From Paenibacillus_F sp047238265 (GTDB lineage Bacteria > Bacillota > Bacilli > Paenibacillales > NBRC-103111): a DNA stretch of 64,000 nt. Made by a program: the position numbers and the translations under genes. Shown piece after piece: positions 16,423-25,303 of the stretch (the stretch's first letter is position 1; each line of letters opens with the position of its first letter). A model generated the notes under the pieces. It saw only the letters and a program-made list of their open reading frames with translations. It had not been told where the DNA came from and made no database searches. The stretch spans positions 4,588,001 to 4,652,000 of the forward strand of contig NZ_JBDFMM010000001.1 of NCBI RefSeq assembly GCF_047238265.1. Reading direction: 5' to 3'.

Positions 16423-17460
16423 TTAAGAAGAAACGGTCTCTTTTTCCCGGGTCACATCCAGTACGTCCAGCAGGAACATAAAGATCGGAATCCCGATAAT
16501 CAGCCCCCACACGCCCATAAAATGCTCGGAGAAAATGAGGACGATGAAAGTATAAAACACGGGGAGATTCGTTTTGGCCGACATCAGTTTCGGATTCAGC
16601 ATGTAGGCTTCCAGCGCATGAAGGACAGCGACCAGAATAAGCACATACACCACCATCATGATCCCGCCTATGCTGTAGGCAATCGTACAGAGCGGAATCA
16701 GGGATATGATGACGCCCGCCACAGGGACAAGACCCAGCAGGAAAATCATCAGGCCGAGGCCGAACAGCTGAGGAAAACCGAGAATCCACAATGCGATGAC
16801 GGACAAAATGCCGTTGACAAGCGCAATGAGGAACTGGGCTTCCAGCACCTTACCGAAAGAGTGGACAAAACGGCTGCCGAAATAGGCCACCTCTTCGTAA
16901 AACGCCGCGATTTTGCTGTCTTTGAACTTCGCGGTAAAACGGATGATTCTCGGCTTCTCAAGCAGGAAAAACAAGCTGAGGAGCAGGGCGATGAAAACCT
17001 GCAGCAGCACTTTTCCGATGTCGGTCACCGATTTGAACACAAAACCGAAGCCCTGGTTCATATACTTCGAAAGCTCGGTCTGTTCAATGTAAGGTTTAAC
17101 GAGGTTGATGATATAGCTGAGCACTTCGTTGTCCTGCGGCTGGGTATAAAATTCATACAGCTGCCTGACGACCTGCGATACCTGGACGGCCACGACAGGC
17201 AAATACCTGTACATCCCTATCCCCAGCAGCGCCAGTATAACCACGTACAGAATCGCCACGATCCAGCGCCGGTCCACTCTCATATACCGGTTCAGCCTGG
17301 ATGAGACGAACGACTGCATACGGTCCATCAGAAAAGCGAAGATGAACGTAAGCAGAATGAGATTGATCATGCTCTGCATAGCATAAAGAATAAGGGCAAG
17401 CAGGGCGAAGATCAAAATTCTCCGAAAACCTTTGCTTTGAAAATATTGTCTGGTAAACAT
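16423..17460 (-). CDS. AI-2E family (PerM-like) membrane transporter
   Basis: 345 residues with about seven to eight hydrophobic segments. The family layout is clear: an N-terminal pair of helices (LALILYAMQSMINLILLTFIF), a soluble middle (residues about 90-150), then GKVLEAQFLIALVNGILSVIALWILGFP and GLVPVAGVIISLIPL. Members export small molecules or ions; the substrate here cannot be told. I took the ATG at 17460, with AGGAG eleven bases upstream, rather than the GTG at 17484, which lacks a ribosome site. Confidence 0.85.
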   Translation of the reverse strand: MFTRQYFQSKGFRRILIFALLALILYAMQSMINLILLTFIFAFLMDRMQSFVSSRLNRYMRVDRRWIVAILYVVILALLGIGMYRYLPVVAVQVSQVVRQLYEFYTQPQDNEVLSYIINLVKPYIEQTELSKYMNQGFGFVFKSVTDIGKVLLQVFIALLLSLFFLLEKPRIIRFTAKFKDSKIAAFYEEVAYFGSRFVHSFGKVLEAQFLIALVNGILSVIALWILGFPQLFGLGLMIFLLGLVPVAGVIISLIPLCTIAYSIGGIMMVVYVLILVAVLHALEAYMLNPKLMSAKTNLPVFYTFIVLIFSEHFMGVWGLIIGIPIFMFLLDVLDVTREKETVSS

Positions 17461-17641
17461 GTGCTGGTGTGCTCCTATCCTCACAAAACTCGGGGCCTTT
17501 CCGCCCGCTCTAACTCTCTCTACTATATAACGAATTGACGGGAAGATGGTTCCGGTATTTCAAAACTTTCAGAAAAATTTGGCGGGCGACAGGCCCCTGC
17601 CTGGCGATTATGATAAAAAGTATGAAAAAGGAGGCGGTTTT

Positions 17642-17758
17642 ATGCGGGAACTTCCAGCGTCTTTGCGGCAAATGTTGCGCAACGGCTGGTTCTGGGTCGC
17701 TGTGGCGGCAGGGGCGGTTGCCGGAAGTTTGAGCTGGCTGCTGTACATGAGGCTCTAG
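17642..17758 (+). CDS. Small single-pass membrane protein (38 aa)
   Basis: A 38-residue frame with a strong AAGGAGG site seven bases before its ATG. It reads a short charged head (MRELPASLRQMLRNG) and one hydrophobic segment of about 20 residues (WFWVAVAAGAVAGSLSWLLY), and is followed by a terminator at 17889. I do not recognise the family. The good start signal, membrane helix and terminator make it a likely real small gene. Confidence 0.6.
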   Translation: MRELPASLRQMLRNGWFWVAVAAGAVAGSLSWLLYMRL

Positions 17759-17888
17759 CCGGCTTGTTTGTTCCATGGCGCCGTAAAACAGGCAGGACGC
17801 TTTCTCTCCTCTTATACATCCTGTCTAACAATCGGTCATTCTAAACCCCGGAGAGTGAAAGTTTGATAGAATCCGAACGTTTTAAAAG

Positions 17889-17928
17889 CAGTCCGCTTCA
17901 GCCGTTAGCTGGAGTTGACTGTTTTTTT
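17889..17928 (+). terminator. Intrinsic terminator
   Basis: Plus-strand hairpin CAGTC...CTTCAGC / GCTGGAG...GACTG followed by seven T, downstream of the 38-residue gene. Confidence 0.7.
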
Positions 17929-18060
17929 CGTATGTAATGCTTATTTGCTGCAAGGAAGCTTCCTTTTTTACAAATACTAAATTTACATTTTTACCTTTTT
18001 ATGCTATTTTTTAAGGAGGTTGGCCAACCTAGCATTTATTATACCCTGGAGGTGTCATTA

Positions 18061-18474
18061 ATGAAAAAAATCGTTGTTCTCACACTTCTTTTACTGCTGA
18101 CCTTAGGAGCTTCTTCCGCTTACGCCGAAACCGAGCCTAACGATACTTACACAACTGCCAATGTGTTGTCTCAAGGAGCCAACTACGGCAAACTGAGCGG
18201 TTCGCTCGACAGAGACTGGTGGTCCGATCAAGTTCCGGCCGGCAGCGTACACAAAGTTACTCTCACGTCTCCTGCCAACTACCCTTACCTGATCACGCTT
18301 TATACGCTTTCCCCGCTCGGTCTGCCCGTTTACCACTCCTCCGCCAGCGGTAACGGTTCGGTCACGCTGAACGGCGGCGCGTCCGGAACAAATTATTTCG
18401 TTAAAGTGACGCCTGCTTTCCTGAACGTCGATACGAGAAAAAATTACACGCTGACTCTGTCCACGGTCGAATAA
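18061..18474 (+). CDS. Secreted protein with a single PPC-like beta domain
   Basis: 137 residues. A clear Sec signal peptide (MKKIVVLTLLLLLTLGASSAYA) is followed by ETEPNDTYTTANVL, then LSGSLDRDWWSDQVPAG, and a final FVKVTP...YTLTLSTVE strand. That is the pattern of the bacterial pre-peptidase C-terminal domain (EPNDT...A..l, D.DWw.f..paG). PPC domains usually trail secreted proteases; here the domain stands alone. GGAGGT precedes the ATG at 18061 by eight bases. Function unknown; a secreted or spore/biofilm role is only a guess. Confidence 0.8.
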   Translation: MKKIVVLTLLLLLTLGASSAYAETEPNDTYTTANVLSQGANYGKLSGSLDRDWWSDQVPAGSVHKVTLTSPANYPYLITLYTLSPLGLPVYHSSASGNGSVTLNGGASGTNYFVKVTPAFLNVDTRKNYTLTLSTVE

Positions 18475-18522
18475 AACGATTCGTTTTCGGACGGCGCCGG
18501 ATTTTGTAAGAGTCTGATTTTC

Positions 18523-18558
18523 AAAAAAGACCTTGAAGGATTTCCTTCAAGGTCTTTT
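18523..18558. terminator. Bidirectional terminator
   Basis: Perfect stem AAAAGACCTTGAAGGA / TCCTTCAAGGTCTTTT with a very short loop and T-runs on both sides, between the PPC gene and the convergent ABC operon. Confidence 0.9.
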
Positions 18559-18571
18559 GCCCGTGCCCGCC

Positions 18572-19558
18572 TTATTGGCGCCGACGGTTCAAGTGAACGA
18601 ACGTAACGGCAAGCGCCGCAAGAAGCACGCCTCCTTTGATAATATCGAAGGAGTAATACGGCACGTTCAGCATCGTCAGGCCGTTCAGCAAAATGCCGAT
18701 CAGCACCGCGCCGAAGAAAGTGCCGATTACATTCGGCTTGCCCGCGCCCAGGACGGAGTAGCCCACGAACACGGCCGCCACCGCTTCCATAAGCAGGGGA
18801 GCCCCCGCGTCGATCTGGCCCGAGCCGATCCGGGCCGCATACAGGATGCCCCCTATCGCGGCGAAGAGCCCCGAGAGCACATAGGCGGCCGTCCGCACGC
18901 GGTTCACGCCGATGCCGGACAACCTGGCGGCTTCGCGGTTGCCGCCCGTAATATACAGCTGACGGCCCCAGCGTGTGTACGTCAGGAAAATATGGACGGC
19001 CGCTACCGCGATAATCATCAGGACGACGGGAACCGGCAGGCCGATGATTTTCCCCTGGCCCAGCCATTTGAAGCTCTCCGTCACTACGCCTTTGGCCGTT
19101 GTGCCGTCGGGCATCGGCATGTTGTTATAGACCGAGAAGCCTTTGGTGTACGTTTTGTGCGCCCCTGCGATTATATACATCACCGTCAGCGTGGCAAGCA
19201 GGTCGGGAATGCGCACCTTCACAATCAGGAAGGCGTTGAGCAGACCGATTCCGATTCCGATCGCCAGAGGCACCAGCAGAACCACGATCAGGGGCTGCTC
19301 GTACCAGACCATCAGCGAAGCGGCCACCACGGTCGTGATGGAGACGGTAGAACCGACAGACAAGTCGAACCCGTCGACAATCTGCGACAAAGTGACGCCG
19401 ATCGCCACGAACGTGACAATGGATATGGAACGCAAAATATCAAAAATATTGTCGTAGCTTAAGAAGTTCGGGTTTGTAATGGAAAAAAAGACAAAAACCG
19501 CGGCGATGACGACAAGCGTCCCGTAGCGGAACGAAACGTCCAGTGCTTTATCTTTCAA
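18572..19558 (-). CDS. Sugar ABC transporter permease (RbsC/MglC type)
   Basis: 328 residues, eight or more membrane segments. FLSYDNIFDILRSISIVTFVAIGVT, GGFDLSVGS-type (DGFDLSVGSTVSITT) and GGNREAARLSGIGVNRV are diagnostic of the ribose/galactose permease family (BPD_transp_2). It forms the channel for the importer with the ATPase and lipoprotein upstream. Its start overlaps the ATPase end by 11 bases. Confidence 0.92.
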   Translation of the reverse strand: MKDKALDVSFRYGTLVVIAAVFVFFSITNPNFLSYDNIFDILRSISIVTFVAIGVTLSQIVDGFDLSVGSTVSITTVVAASLMVWYEQPLIVVLLVPLAIGIGIGLLNAFLIVKVRIPDLLATLTVMYIIAGAHKTYTKGFSVYNNMPMPDGTTAKGVVTESFKWLGQGKIIGLPVPVVLMIIAVAAVHIFLTYTRWGRQLYITGGNREAARLSGIGVNRVRTAAYVLSGLFAAIGGILYAARIGSGQIDAGAPLLMEAVAAVFVGYSVLGAGKPNVIGTFFGAVLIGILLNGLTMLNVPYYSFDIIKGGVLLAALAVTFVHLNRRRQ

Positions 19559-21068
19559 CGTGTTCGGCCTCCCCTGCGCTGGCGTAAGATAAAATGGCTT
19601 CCGCCGTCGCTTCCTCGCGGCTGAGCTCGCCGGTGATCCGGCCGTAGCTCATGACGAGAATCCGGTCGGCGATCCCCAGAATTTCGGCAATTTCGCAGGA
19701 CAGGTAGATAACTCCCTTGCCTTCCTGCGCCAGCTGGCCGATCAGCCGGAAAATGTCGCTCTTCGCGCCGACATCCACACCCTTCGTCGGCTCGTCGAAC
19801 ATGTACACCGAAGCGTCGGTCGGCAGCCACTTGCCTACGGCCACCTTCTGCTGGTTGCCGCCGCTCAGATGCTTCACCGGCCGGTCCGGCTGAGACGGCT
19901 TCACCCCGAGCTCGCCGATCAGCCGCTCGGCGTGGCCGCGCTCCTCACGCCTGCGGACAAATCCGCCGGCGCTCAGGCTCCGGAGAATCGGCAGCGACAA
20001 GTTGCGCTGGACCGATTCCTCCACAAGCACCCCCTGCTTGCGCCGCTCCTCCGGCACAAGCACCACGCCTGCGCGTACGGCATCCTCCGGCTCACGGAGC
20101 CGCAGCCGTTTGCCGCGCAGGGAGACTTCGCCGCCGTCGGCACGGTCGGCTCCGAAGAGCAGCCGGCTCAGCTCGGTTTTGCCGGCGCCGACCAGGCCCA
20201 CGATGCCGAGGATTTCGCCCTCGCGGAGCGTGAAATCGACCCCGCGCACCTTCGTTCCGCGGCGCAGCCCCCGGACCTCCAGCACTTCCGCGCCGAGGTC
20301 CGCCGGCAGCTTGGGAAACTCCTCGGCGAACGTCTTGCCGAGCATCGTTTCAATGATTTCGGCGTGGCTTGCATCCCGGGCGGGCTTCGTGAGCACGCGG
20401 CTTCCGTCCCGCATAACCGTGATCCGGTCGCACAGCCGCGTCACTTCCGCCAGCCGGTGCGAGATGAACACGCAGCCGACACCGTTTGCCTTCAGCCGCT
20501 CCATAATGGCGAATAGCTGCTCCGATTCGTCCAGGCTGAGAGGCGCCGTCGGCTCGTCGAAAATGACGCACTTCGCCGCATGAGCCACCGCCCGGGCGAT
20601 AAGCACGAGCTGCTTCTGCGCGATGGTCAGTTGCGACGCCTTCAGCTTCACCGGGATGTCCGAGCCCATCGAATCGAGGATTCTCGCCGCCTCCCGGTTC
20701 AAGGTGCCCCAGCTCAGCCAGGCGCTCCCGTGCGCGACGCTGTCCAGCAGCACGTTCTCCGCCACCGTAAGCTCCGGAACGAGTGCGGTATCCACTTCCT
20801 GATACACGCAGAAAATACCTTGGCGCATCGCATCCTTGGGAGACGCAATCGGAACGGGCGCGCCGTCGATTTCGATCGTTCCCGCATCGGCCGTATACGC
20901 GCCGGACAGTATCTTCATGAGCGTGCTTTTACCCGCGCCGTTCGCGCCGAGCAGCCCGTGAATTTCGCCGCCTTTTACTTCAAAATCCACTTCCGACAGG
21001 GCTTTGACCCCGGGAAATGTTTTCGTAATGCCGTTCATCCGCAGCACGGATAGTGAAGTCGTCGTCAT
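19548..21068 (-). CDS. Sugar ABC transporter ATP-binding protein, double ABC domain (RbsA/MglA type)
   Basis: 506 residues with two ATPase halves. The first has GLLGANGAGKSTLMKILSG, YQEV and CVIFDEPTAPLS. The second has GIVGLVGAGKTELSRLLFG, HLSGGNQQKVAVGKWL and VYMFDEPTKGVDVGAK, where GAGKT is a degenerate Walker A as usual for the second half of this family. It powers uptake through the permease. I use the ATG at 21068, behind GGAGGAG; a TTG at 21098 would extend it by ten residues of no similarity. Confidence 0.93.
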   Translation of the reverse strand: MTTTSLSVLRMNGITKTFPGVKALSEVDFEVKGGEIHGLLGANGAGKSTLMKILSGAYTADAGTIEIDGAPVPIASPKDAMRQGIFCVYQEVDTALVPELTVAENVLLDSVAHGSAWLSWGTLNREAARILDSMGSDIPVKLKASQLTIAQKQLVLIARAVAHAAKCVIFDEPTAPLSLDESEQLFAIMERLKANGVGCVFISHRLAEVTRLCDRITVMRDGSRVLTKPARDASHAEIIETMLGKTFAEEFPKLPADLGAEVLEVRGLRRGTKVRGVDFTLREGEILGIVGLVGAGKTELSRLLFGADRADGGEVSLRGKRLRLREPEDAVRAGVVLVPEERRKQGVLVEESVQRNLSLPILRSLSAGGFVRRREERGHAERLIGELGVKPSQPDRPVKHLSGGNQQKVAVGKWLPTDASVYMFDEPTKGVDVGAKSDIFRLIGQLAQEGKGVIYLSCEIAEILGIADRILVMSYGRITGELSREEATAEAILSYASAGEAEHVER

Positions 21069-21097
21069 GGTGAACCGTACTCCTCCCCGAACTTTCA

Positions 21098-21128
21098 AAA
21101 TCCCATCGTCAACAACCCGATGGGATTT
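21098..21128 (-). terminator. Intercistronic hairpin between binding protein and ATPase genes
   Basis: An 11-bp perfect stem (AAATCCCATCG / CGATGGGATTT) lies just after the binding-protein stop. With no long U-run it is probably an mRNA stabiliser or partial attenuator that leaves the binding protein in excess, as seen in many ABC operons. Confidence 0.6.
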
Positions 21129-21140
21129 CGCGTGTTCTTC

Positions 21141-22253
21141 TTATTTGCCCGACTGTTTCTCGGCTTCTTTGAGCCAGTCAGTATAACCCTGCTGGCTGTT
21201 GCCCCAGCCTTTCACGTACTGGCTGAGCTCCGCCGTCGTAACTTTCTTGTCTTTCGGCAGCTCGTCTCGGGAGACGAACACCGGCTCCAGGACGACTTTC
21301 TCCGGAGTCTGATCTCCGTGAAGCTTCTGATACAGGTAGCGGACTTGAATGCGTCCGATATCTTTCGGATCGACAGCGGCGGAAGCTACCCAGGAGCTGT
21401 TCGCATCCTGAATGAGCTGAAGGTCTTCGTCGCTCATGTCGATGCCGTATACTTTAATTTCCGTACGGCCCGCCTGCTGAATGGCGCGCGTCGCTCCTTT
21501 GGCGAACTCGTCCCAAGCCGCCCATACGGCCGTAATATCGCCTTTGTTCGGATATTTTTTCAAGATCGCTTCCATTTGCGCCTGCGTATCCAGTGCCGGG
21601 TTCTGCGCGTTGCCGAACGCCGCGATTTCTTTAATGTCTTTGTTCTTATCCAAGAATGCTTTGTAAGCGATCTGGCGGCTCTCCATCGGAGGGAATCCTG
21701 CTACCCACACTTTGACGATGTTGCCCTTGCCGCCAGCGTCTTTACCGAGCTGTTCCAGCGTCAGTTCGGCCAGCTTCTGGTCGTTCTGCTCCAGGGCCAC
21801 GATGCCGGGTCCTTTGACGTTGGAATCGAACGCGACGATCGGAATTTTCTTCTCCACGGCTTTGTTGATTCCGTTCTGAAGGGCATCCGGTGTTCCGTGA
21901 TCGAGTAGAATACCATCGAATTTCTGGTTGACGGCCGCATCCAGGTTGGAAGCCATCTTCGTCAAATCGCCGTCCGCAGGAATTACCGTTACCGTACCGC
22001 CAAGCTTGGTAACCTGCTCTTTCACGCCTTCGACGTACTGAGCCGAGAATGTGCCCAGGTTCTGACGCATAATCAGCGCGACTTTCTTGCCCGCCAGGGT
22101 ATTAGCTTTATCTCCGCCAGCCGGCGAGGCGCCCGGTGTCTGCGCGGCCGATCCCGTAGTTGTCTCCGTGTTTGCTTTGCCGCATGCCGCCACCAGACCG
22201 ACGATGAGAATCATCATAGTGAAAACATGGACAACTTTGCGTATCCCTTTCAT
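21141..22253 (-). CDS. Sugar ABC transporter substrate-binding lipoprotein (RbsB type)
   Basis: 370 residues. MKGIRKVVHVFTMMILIVGLVAAC is a lipoprotein signal with the lipobox Cys after VAA. A Ser/Thr/Pro linker leads into a periplasmic-binding-protein type I fold (KVALIMRQNLGTFSAQYVEGVKEQ, FDGILLDHGTPDALQ, IPIVAFDSNV, ITAVWAAWDEFAKGA, VYGIDMSDEDL). These proteins bind pentoses, hexoses or inositol; the ligand is not evident. The ATG at 22253 follows GGGGGAG; an upstream in-frame ATG lacks a ribosome site. It leads an operon with its own promoter and dyad operator. Confidence 0.92.
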   Translation of the reverse strand: MKGIRKVVHVFTMMILIVGLVAACGKANTETTTGSAAQTPGASPAGGDKANTLAGKKVALIMRQNLGTFSAQYVEGVKEQVTKLGGTVTVIPADGDLTKMASNLDAAVNQKFDGILLDHGTPDALQNGINKAVEKKIPIVAFDSNVKGPGIVALEQNDQKLAELTLEQLGKDAGGKGNIVKVWVAGFPPMESRQIAYKAFLDKNKDIKEIAAFGNAQNPALDTQAQMEAILKKYPNKGDITAVWAAWDEFAKGATRAIQQAGRTEIKVYGIDMSDEDLQLIQDANSSWVASAAVDPKDIGRIQVRYLYQKLHGDQTPEKVVLEPVFVSRDELPKDKKVTTAELSQYVKGWGNSQQGYTDWLKEAEKQSGK

Positions 22254-22296
22254 AGTTCCATCTCCCCCGTTGTTCATTTTCTGTGTAAAAATCTCT

Positions 22297-22323
22297 TTAA
22301 TCCAAGTATTCCAGTTGGATTAA
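22297..22323. promoter_or_regulatory. Dyad operator at the start of the sugar ABC operon
   Basis: Perfect 9-bp arms TTAATCCAA and TTGGATTAA with a 9-base spacer, placed just downstream of the minus-10 box at 22329-22334, around the predicted start. The position fits a repressor site. No regulator gene adjoins, so the protein is unknown. Confidence 0.6.
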
Positions 22324-22328
22324 GGCAT

Positions 22329-22357
22329 ATCATACTGTACGTCCTTCTTTTCGTCAA
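22329..22357 (-). promoter_or_regulatory. Sigma-A promoter of the sugar ABC operon
   Basis: Minus strand TTGACG (22357-22352), 17 bases, TATGAT (22334-22329). Both hexamers match consensus at five of six positions, at ideal spacing. Confidence 0.8.
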
Positions 22358-22412
22358 CGAAAATTTTAGGTGCTTTTGCGCAGCTTCCCGGGCGGCCTTT
22401 TTGCGCATAACT

Positions 22413-22453
22413 AAAAAAAGCTCTCAGCCCGGAGAATGTTCCGGTCTAAGAGC
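22413..22453 (-). terminator. Intrinsic terminator after the RNase H gene
   Basis: Minus-strand stem GCTCTTAG..CCGGA / TCCGG..CTGAGAGC followed by seven U. Confidence 0.85.
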
Positions 22454-22458
22454 CTGGC

Positions 22459-23100
22459 TTATTTACGGCCGAAATCGGCTTTGATTTCGCCCCACTTTTT
22501 GGTATCCCATTTCACGATTTTATTGGCATAGGTGTTGGTGCGGACCCACTGGAGCGCGCGGTCTACCAGGGTCCATATTTCTTCGGTCGAAGCGTCCCTG
22601 ACCAGGTTGGAGGCTACCTCTTTTTTGCGGAGCCAGCTAAGGGCCGTCATCGAATCGGTATAAATGGTTTTGCTGCTTCCCTGCTTCTGCAAGTACGCGA
22701 GGGCGTGAACGATGGCGAGAAATTCTCCCATGTTGTTCGTTCCTTTGGAAATCGGTCCCCTGTAAAAAATCACTTCGCCCGTTCTCGTATCCACGCCTTT
22801 GTATTCCACGATTCCGGGATTGCCGGAACAGCCCACATCGACGGAAATGCTGTCGTAATCCACCTCCGGAGGCGCCTCGGATTTACCGGAAGCCCCCGTT
22901 CCCGCGGACTTTTTCTTCGAACCGAAATCGAGCGATTTCTGCCAGCCGCGTTCAAAAGCGGCCCGCGCCTCGGCCTCCGTCGGATACGACTTGTATTTGG
23001 CCTGCGGAAACGCATCGGTTTGCTCCTTGCACTGGGCCCAAGTCGAATAGATTCCCGGGGTTCTGCCCACCCACACCACATAAAACTTTTTATCGGCCAT
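22459..23100 (-). CDS. Ribonuclease HI with N-terminal hybrid-binding domain
   Basis: 213 residues in two parts. Residues 1-55 (KFYVVWVGRTPGIYSTWAQC, FPQAKYKSYPTEAEARAAF) are a viroplasmin-type RNA/DNA hybrid-binding domain as in eukaryotic RNase H1. After a Gly/Lys linker comes the RNase H fold with catalytic acids in VDVGCSGNPG, NMGEFLAI, YTDSMTAL and KWDTKKWGE. It cleaves RNA in RNA-DNA hybrids. This two-domain form is common in Firmicutes. I start at MADKKF (23100), behind AAGGAAGGG; the ATG six codons upstream is less well placed. Confidence 0.92.
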   Translation of the reverse strand: MADKKFYVVWVGRTPGIYSTWAQCKEQTDAFPQAKYKSYPTEAEARAAFERGWQKSLDFGSKKKSAGTGASGKSEAPPEVDYDSISVDVGCSGNPGIVEYKGVDTRTGEVIFYRGPISKGTNNMGEFLAIVHALAYLQKQGSSKTIYTDSMTALSWLRKKEVASNLVRDASTEEIWTLVDRALQWVRTNTYANKIVKWDTKKWGEIKADFGRK

Positions 23101-23338
23101 ACTTCCCTTCCTTTCCATGCAAAGGGGTCGTTCCGGACAAGCTTGTGAAACTTTGTCCCAATCCCCGGCCTATAGTTTATCACAAAACGCCGGGGTTACG
23201 CCTCTCACTCAAGCCTCCTTACCGCCCTTCGTAAAGAAACGCGCATCTTTTATTTCATGGATGCTTTCGACTTTTTCTACCTATTTATACACCTCTATCC
23301 AGGCGCTTTTCGACAAGTTAAAAATTTTTATAAAAGCA

Positions 23339-23368
23339 TGAGTATTTTTAACAAAACGGTTCATACTA
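23339..23368 (+). promoter_or_regulatory. Sigma-G-type promoter of the SASP gene
   Basis: TGAGTA (23339-23344), 17 bases, CATACTA (23362-23368). This fits the forespore sigma-G consensus (TGAATA, CATACTA) with one change and lies 26 bases before the ATG of a spore gene. Confidence 0.7.
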
Positions 23369-23393
23369 CCCATTACCGAAGGAGGTGACATCA

Positions 23394-23621
23394 ATGGGTG
23401 CAGGACAATCCCGCAGCAGCAACACACTGGTTGTGCCACAAGCTAACCAAGCTTTGGACCAGCTGAAATACGAAGTCGCTCAAGAACTGGGCATTCAAAT
23501 TCCTCAAGACGGTTACTACGGTTACATGGCTACTCGCGACACAGGCGCGATCGGTGGACACATCACTCGCAGACTGGTTCAAATCGCCGAGCAACAGCTG
23601 GCAGGCAAATTGGGACGTTAA
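23394..23621 (+). CDS. Alpha/beta-type small acid-soluble spore protein
   Basis: 75 residues with both SASP signatures: ALDQLKYEVAQELGI, which contains the germination protease cleavage region (KYEVAQELG), and TRDTGAIGGHITRRLVQIAEQQL, the DNA-binding block. These proteins coat spore DNA and protect it from UV and heat. GGAGGT lies seven bases before the ATG at 23394. Paralogues (SspA to SspD) cannot be told apart. Confidence 0.96.
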   Translation: MGAGQSRSSNTLVVPQANQALDQLKYEVAQELGIQIPQDGYYGYMATRDTGAIGGHITRRLVQIAEQQLAGKLGR

Positions 23622-23652
23622 TCGTCTGATTCAAACATACTTAAGCACGACC

Positions 23653-23682
23653 AAAAAAGGTGGCCGAAGCAGCCACCTTTTT
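23653..23682. terminator. Bidirectional terminator after the SASP gene
   Basis: Stem AAAAAAGGTGGC / GCCACCTTTTT with loop CGAAGCA and T-runs on both sides. Confidence 0.9.
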
Positions 23683-23699
23683 GCTTTGTTCTCATCCTT

Positions 23700-24062
23700 T
23701 TATCCGCGGATAAGGTTGGACATGTTATAGTTCGATTCGAACATGACGCTGGCATACAGCGTTTCTTTTTTTAGCGTAAAATCGAACGTAATTTCTCCGT
23801 GGGTCCAATTCACCTTATACTTCAAGGAATCCAGCGCCAGCTGACGGAAAGCCTGCCACTGCGATTCCGCGAGCCCCGTTCCGCTCTTCTGCACAACTCC
23901 GTCTCTTGCTTCGAGAGGATTATGCCGGACGCCGAACTTTCCTATGGCATTGTTTCGGATCTGCAAAAAGACCGTTCCCGAATTTAACTCGCTCAATTCC
24001 TGGCGAAGCTCGATAAATACAATTTCAACCTGACGCACCAATGAAACCGGTTCAATAATCAT
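23700..24062 (-). CDS. Uncharacterised protein (120 aa)
   Basis: I do not recognise this family. It is a soluble 120-residue protein rich in beta-strand-like segments (TVFLQIRNNAIGKFGVRHNP, VNWTHGEITFDFTLKKETLY), with no signal peptide, Cys cluster or enzyme motif. The ATG at 24062 has AAGGGGG six bases upstream; the GTG/ATG frame further up has none. It is convergent with the SASP gene and divergent from the chemoreceptor remnant. Codon use looks native, so it is probably a real chromosomal gene. Confidence 0.7.
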   Translation of the reverse strand: MIIEPVSLVRQVEIVFIELRQELSELNSGTVFLQIRNNAIGKFGVRHNPLEARDGVVQKSGTGLAESQWQAFRQLALDSLKYKVNWTHGEITFDFTLKKETLYASVMFESNYNMSNLIRG

Positions 24063-24331
24063 GATTTTCCCCCTTAATGTTCCTTTCAAACTAGCGTTAA
24101 TGCGGCTGTTCTAGGTATGTAGCCACAGTATAATGTGTCTTAAGATCTAATACAACAAAATTTTACATTACTTTTATTTTTTTCAACCTTTTTCTCGCTA
24201 AAATACGTCAAATAGGCACATTTCACAGCTTTCTTTTCGCAAAAAATTTACTGGGAATTAATCTAAAGACCTATGTCTTCTTTTGTTTTTATGGGCCTTT
24301 CAACTCACTTCATGGACGCCGAATAAAACTA

Positions 24332-24360
24332 TAGACCCCTATAAAGGCCGGTGATATAAT
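24332..24360 (+). promoter_or_regulatory. Sigma-A-like promoter before the truncated chemoreceptor
   Basis: TAGACC (24332-24337), 17 bases, TATAAT (24355-24360). The minus-10 is perfect and the minus-35 matches at four of six. The AT-rich 270 bases upstream hold no other feature I can support. Confidence 0.6.
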
Positions 24361-24415
24361 GGCCGCAGGAAATAAGTTACATTTTGAATTTATTCTGTCT
24401 ATAGGAGTGTTATGT

Positions 24416-25303
24416 ATGAAGAGCTGGTCGTCACTCTCCTTCAAGAGCAAGCTTCTCACCGGATGCTACGGCTTGATCGCCGTTTATTCGGCCGCCCTGC
24501 TTCTCCTTCTCCTCCTTCCGGGCTCCAACCGCTGGATCGGCTTTGTTTTTCTGGCCGTCATGCTGGCCGCAAGTTTTCCATTCGTACGCTGGTTTGAGAG
24601 AACGCTTACAGAACCCGTAGCAGACCTTACACGCGCGGCACTCAACATCTCCAAGGGAGATTTTTCCCGCAAGGTGGACGCGACGACCGACGATGCTCTT
24701 GGCGATCTCGGGCGCTCCTTCAACAGCATGACCGATAAGCTGCGCGGCATTTTGGGCGAAACCGGGGCCATTACAAAACAAGTCGCCGATACAAGCCAGA
24801 GGATCTACTCCCAGAACTTGCAGCTCAAGGACGTTTTGCAGCAGGTGACGGTTTCCGCCCAGGAGCTTGCCTCGGGAGCCGGACAAATTTCGGAGGAAGT
24901 CTCCACCATCTCCGTCTCCACCAAAGATATCGAGCAGAAGGTTTCCGACTTTGCAGGATCGACCCAAACGATGAATGCGCGTTCCGAGCAGATGCTGTCG
25001 CTCGTCGACAAAGGCCGGGAAGCTGTCGAAATTCAGGGACAGGGCATGCAAAGAAATGTCGAAGCTGCGGCGCGCGTTTCCGACACGATCCGCACGCTTG
25101 CAGAGCAAACGGCAGGAATCTCCAAAATCACCAAGGCGATCTCGGAAATAGCCGAACAAACGAACCTTTTGTCGCTGAATGCCTCAATCGAAGCGGCAAG
25201 AGCGGGAGAACAGGGACGGGGATTTGCCGTAGTGGCGCAGGAGGTAAGGAAGCTGGCCGAAGAAGCGACGATCCAGACGAGGGAAGTGTTCGGGCTGGTC
25301 ACT
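24416..25303 (+). pseudogene. Methyl-accepting chemotaxis protein, 3'-truncated
   Basis: The intact part codes for about 296 residues: two membrane helices (about 14-53), a HAMP domain (TEPVADLTRAALNISKGDF...), then the cytoplasmic coil up to the signalling tip (AEQTNLLSLNASIEAARAGEQ, GRGFAVVAQEVRKLAEEA). Right after VFGLV, similarity stops and the sequence becomes the pepF terminator. The second, returning helix of the coiled-coil hairpin is missing. By chance the frame stays open to 26950 as antisense of pepF, which would add about 550 meaningless residues. AGGAG lies eight bases before the ATG at 24416. It probably cannot signal; whether a long read-through protein is made is unknown. Confidence 0.75.
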
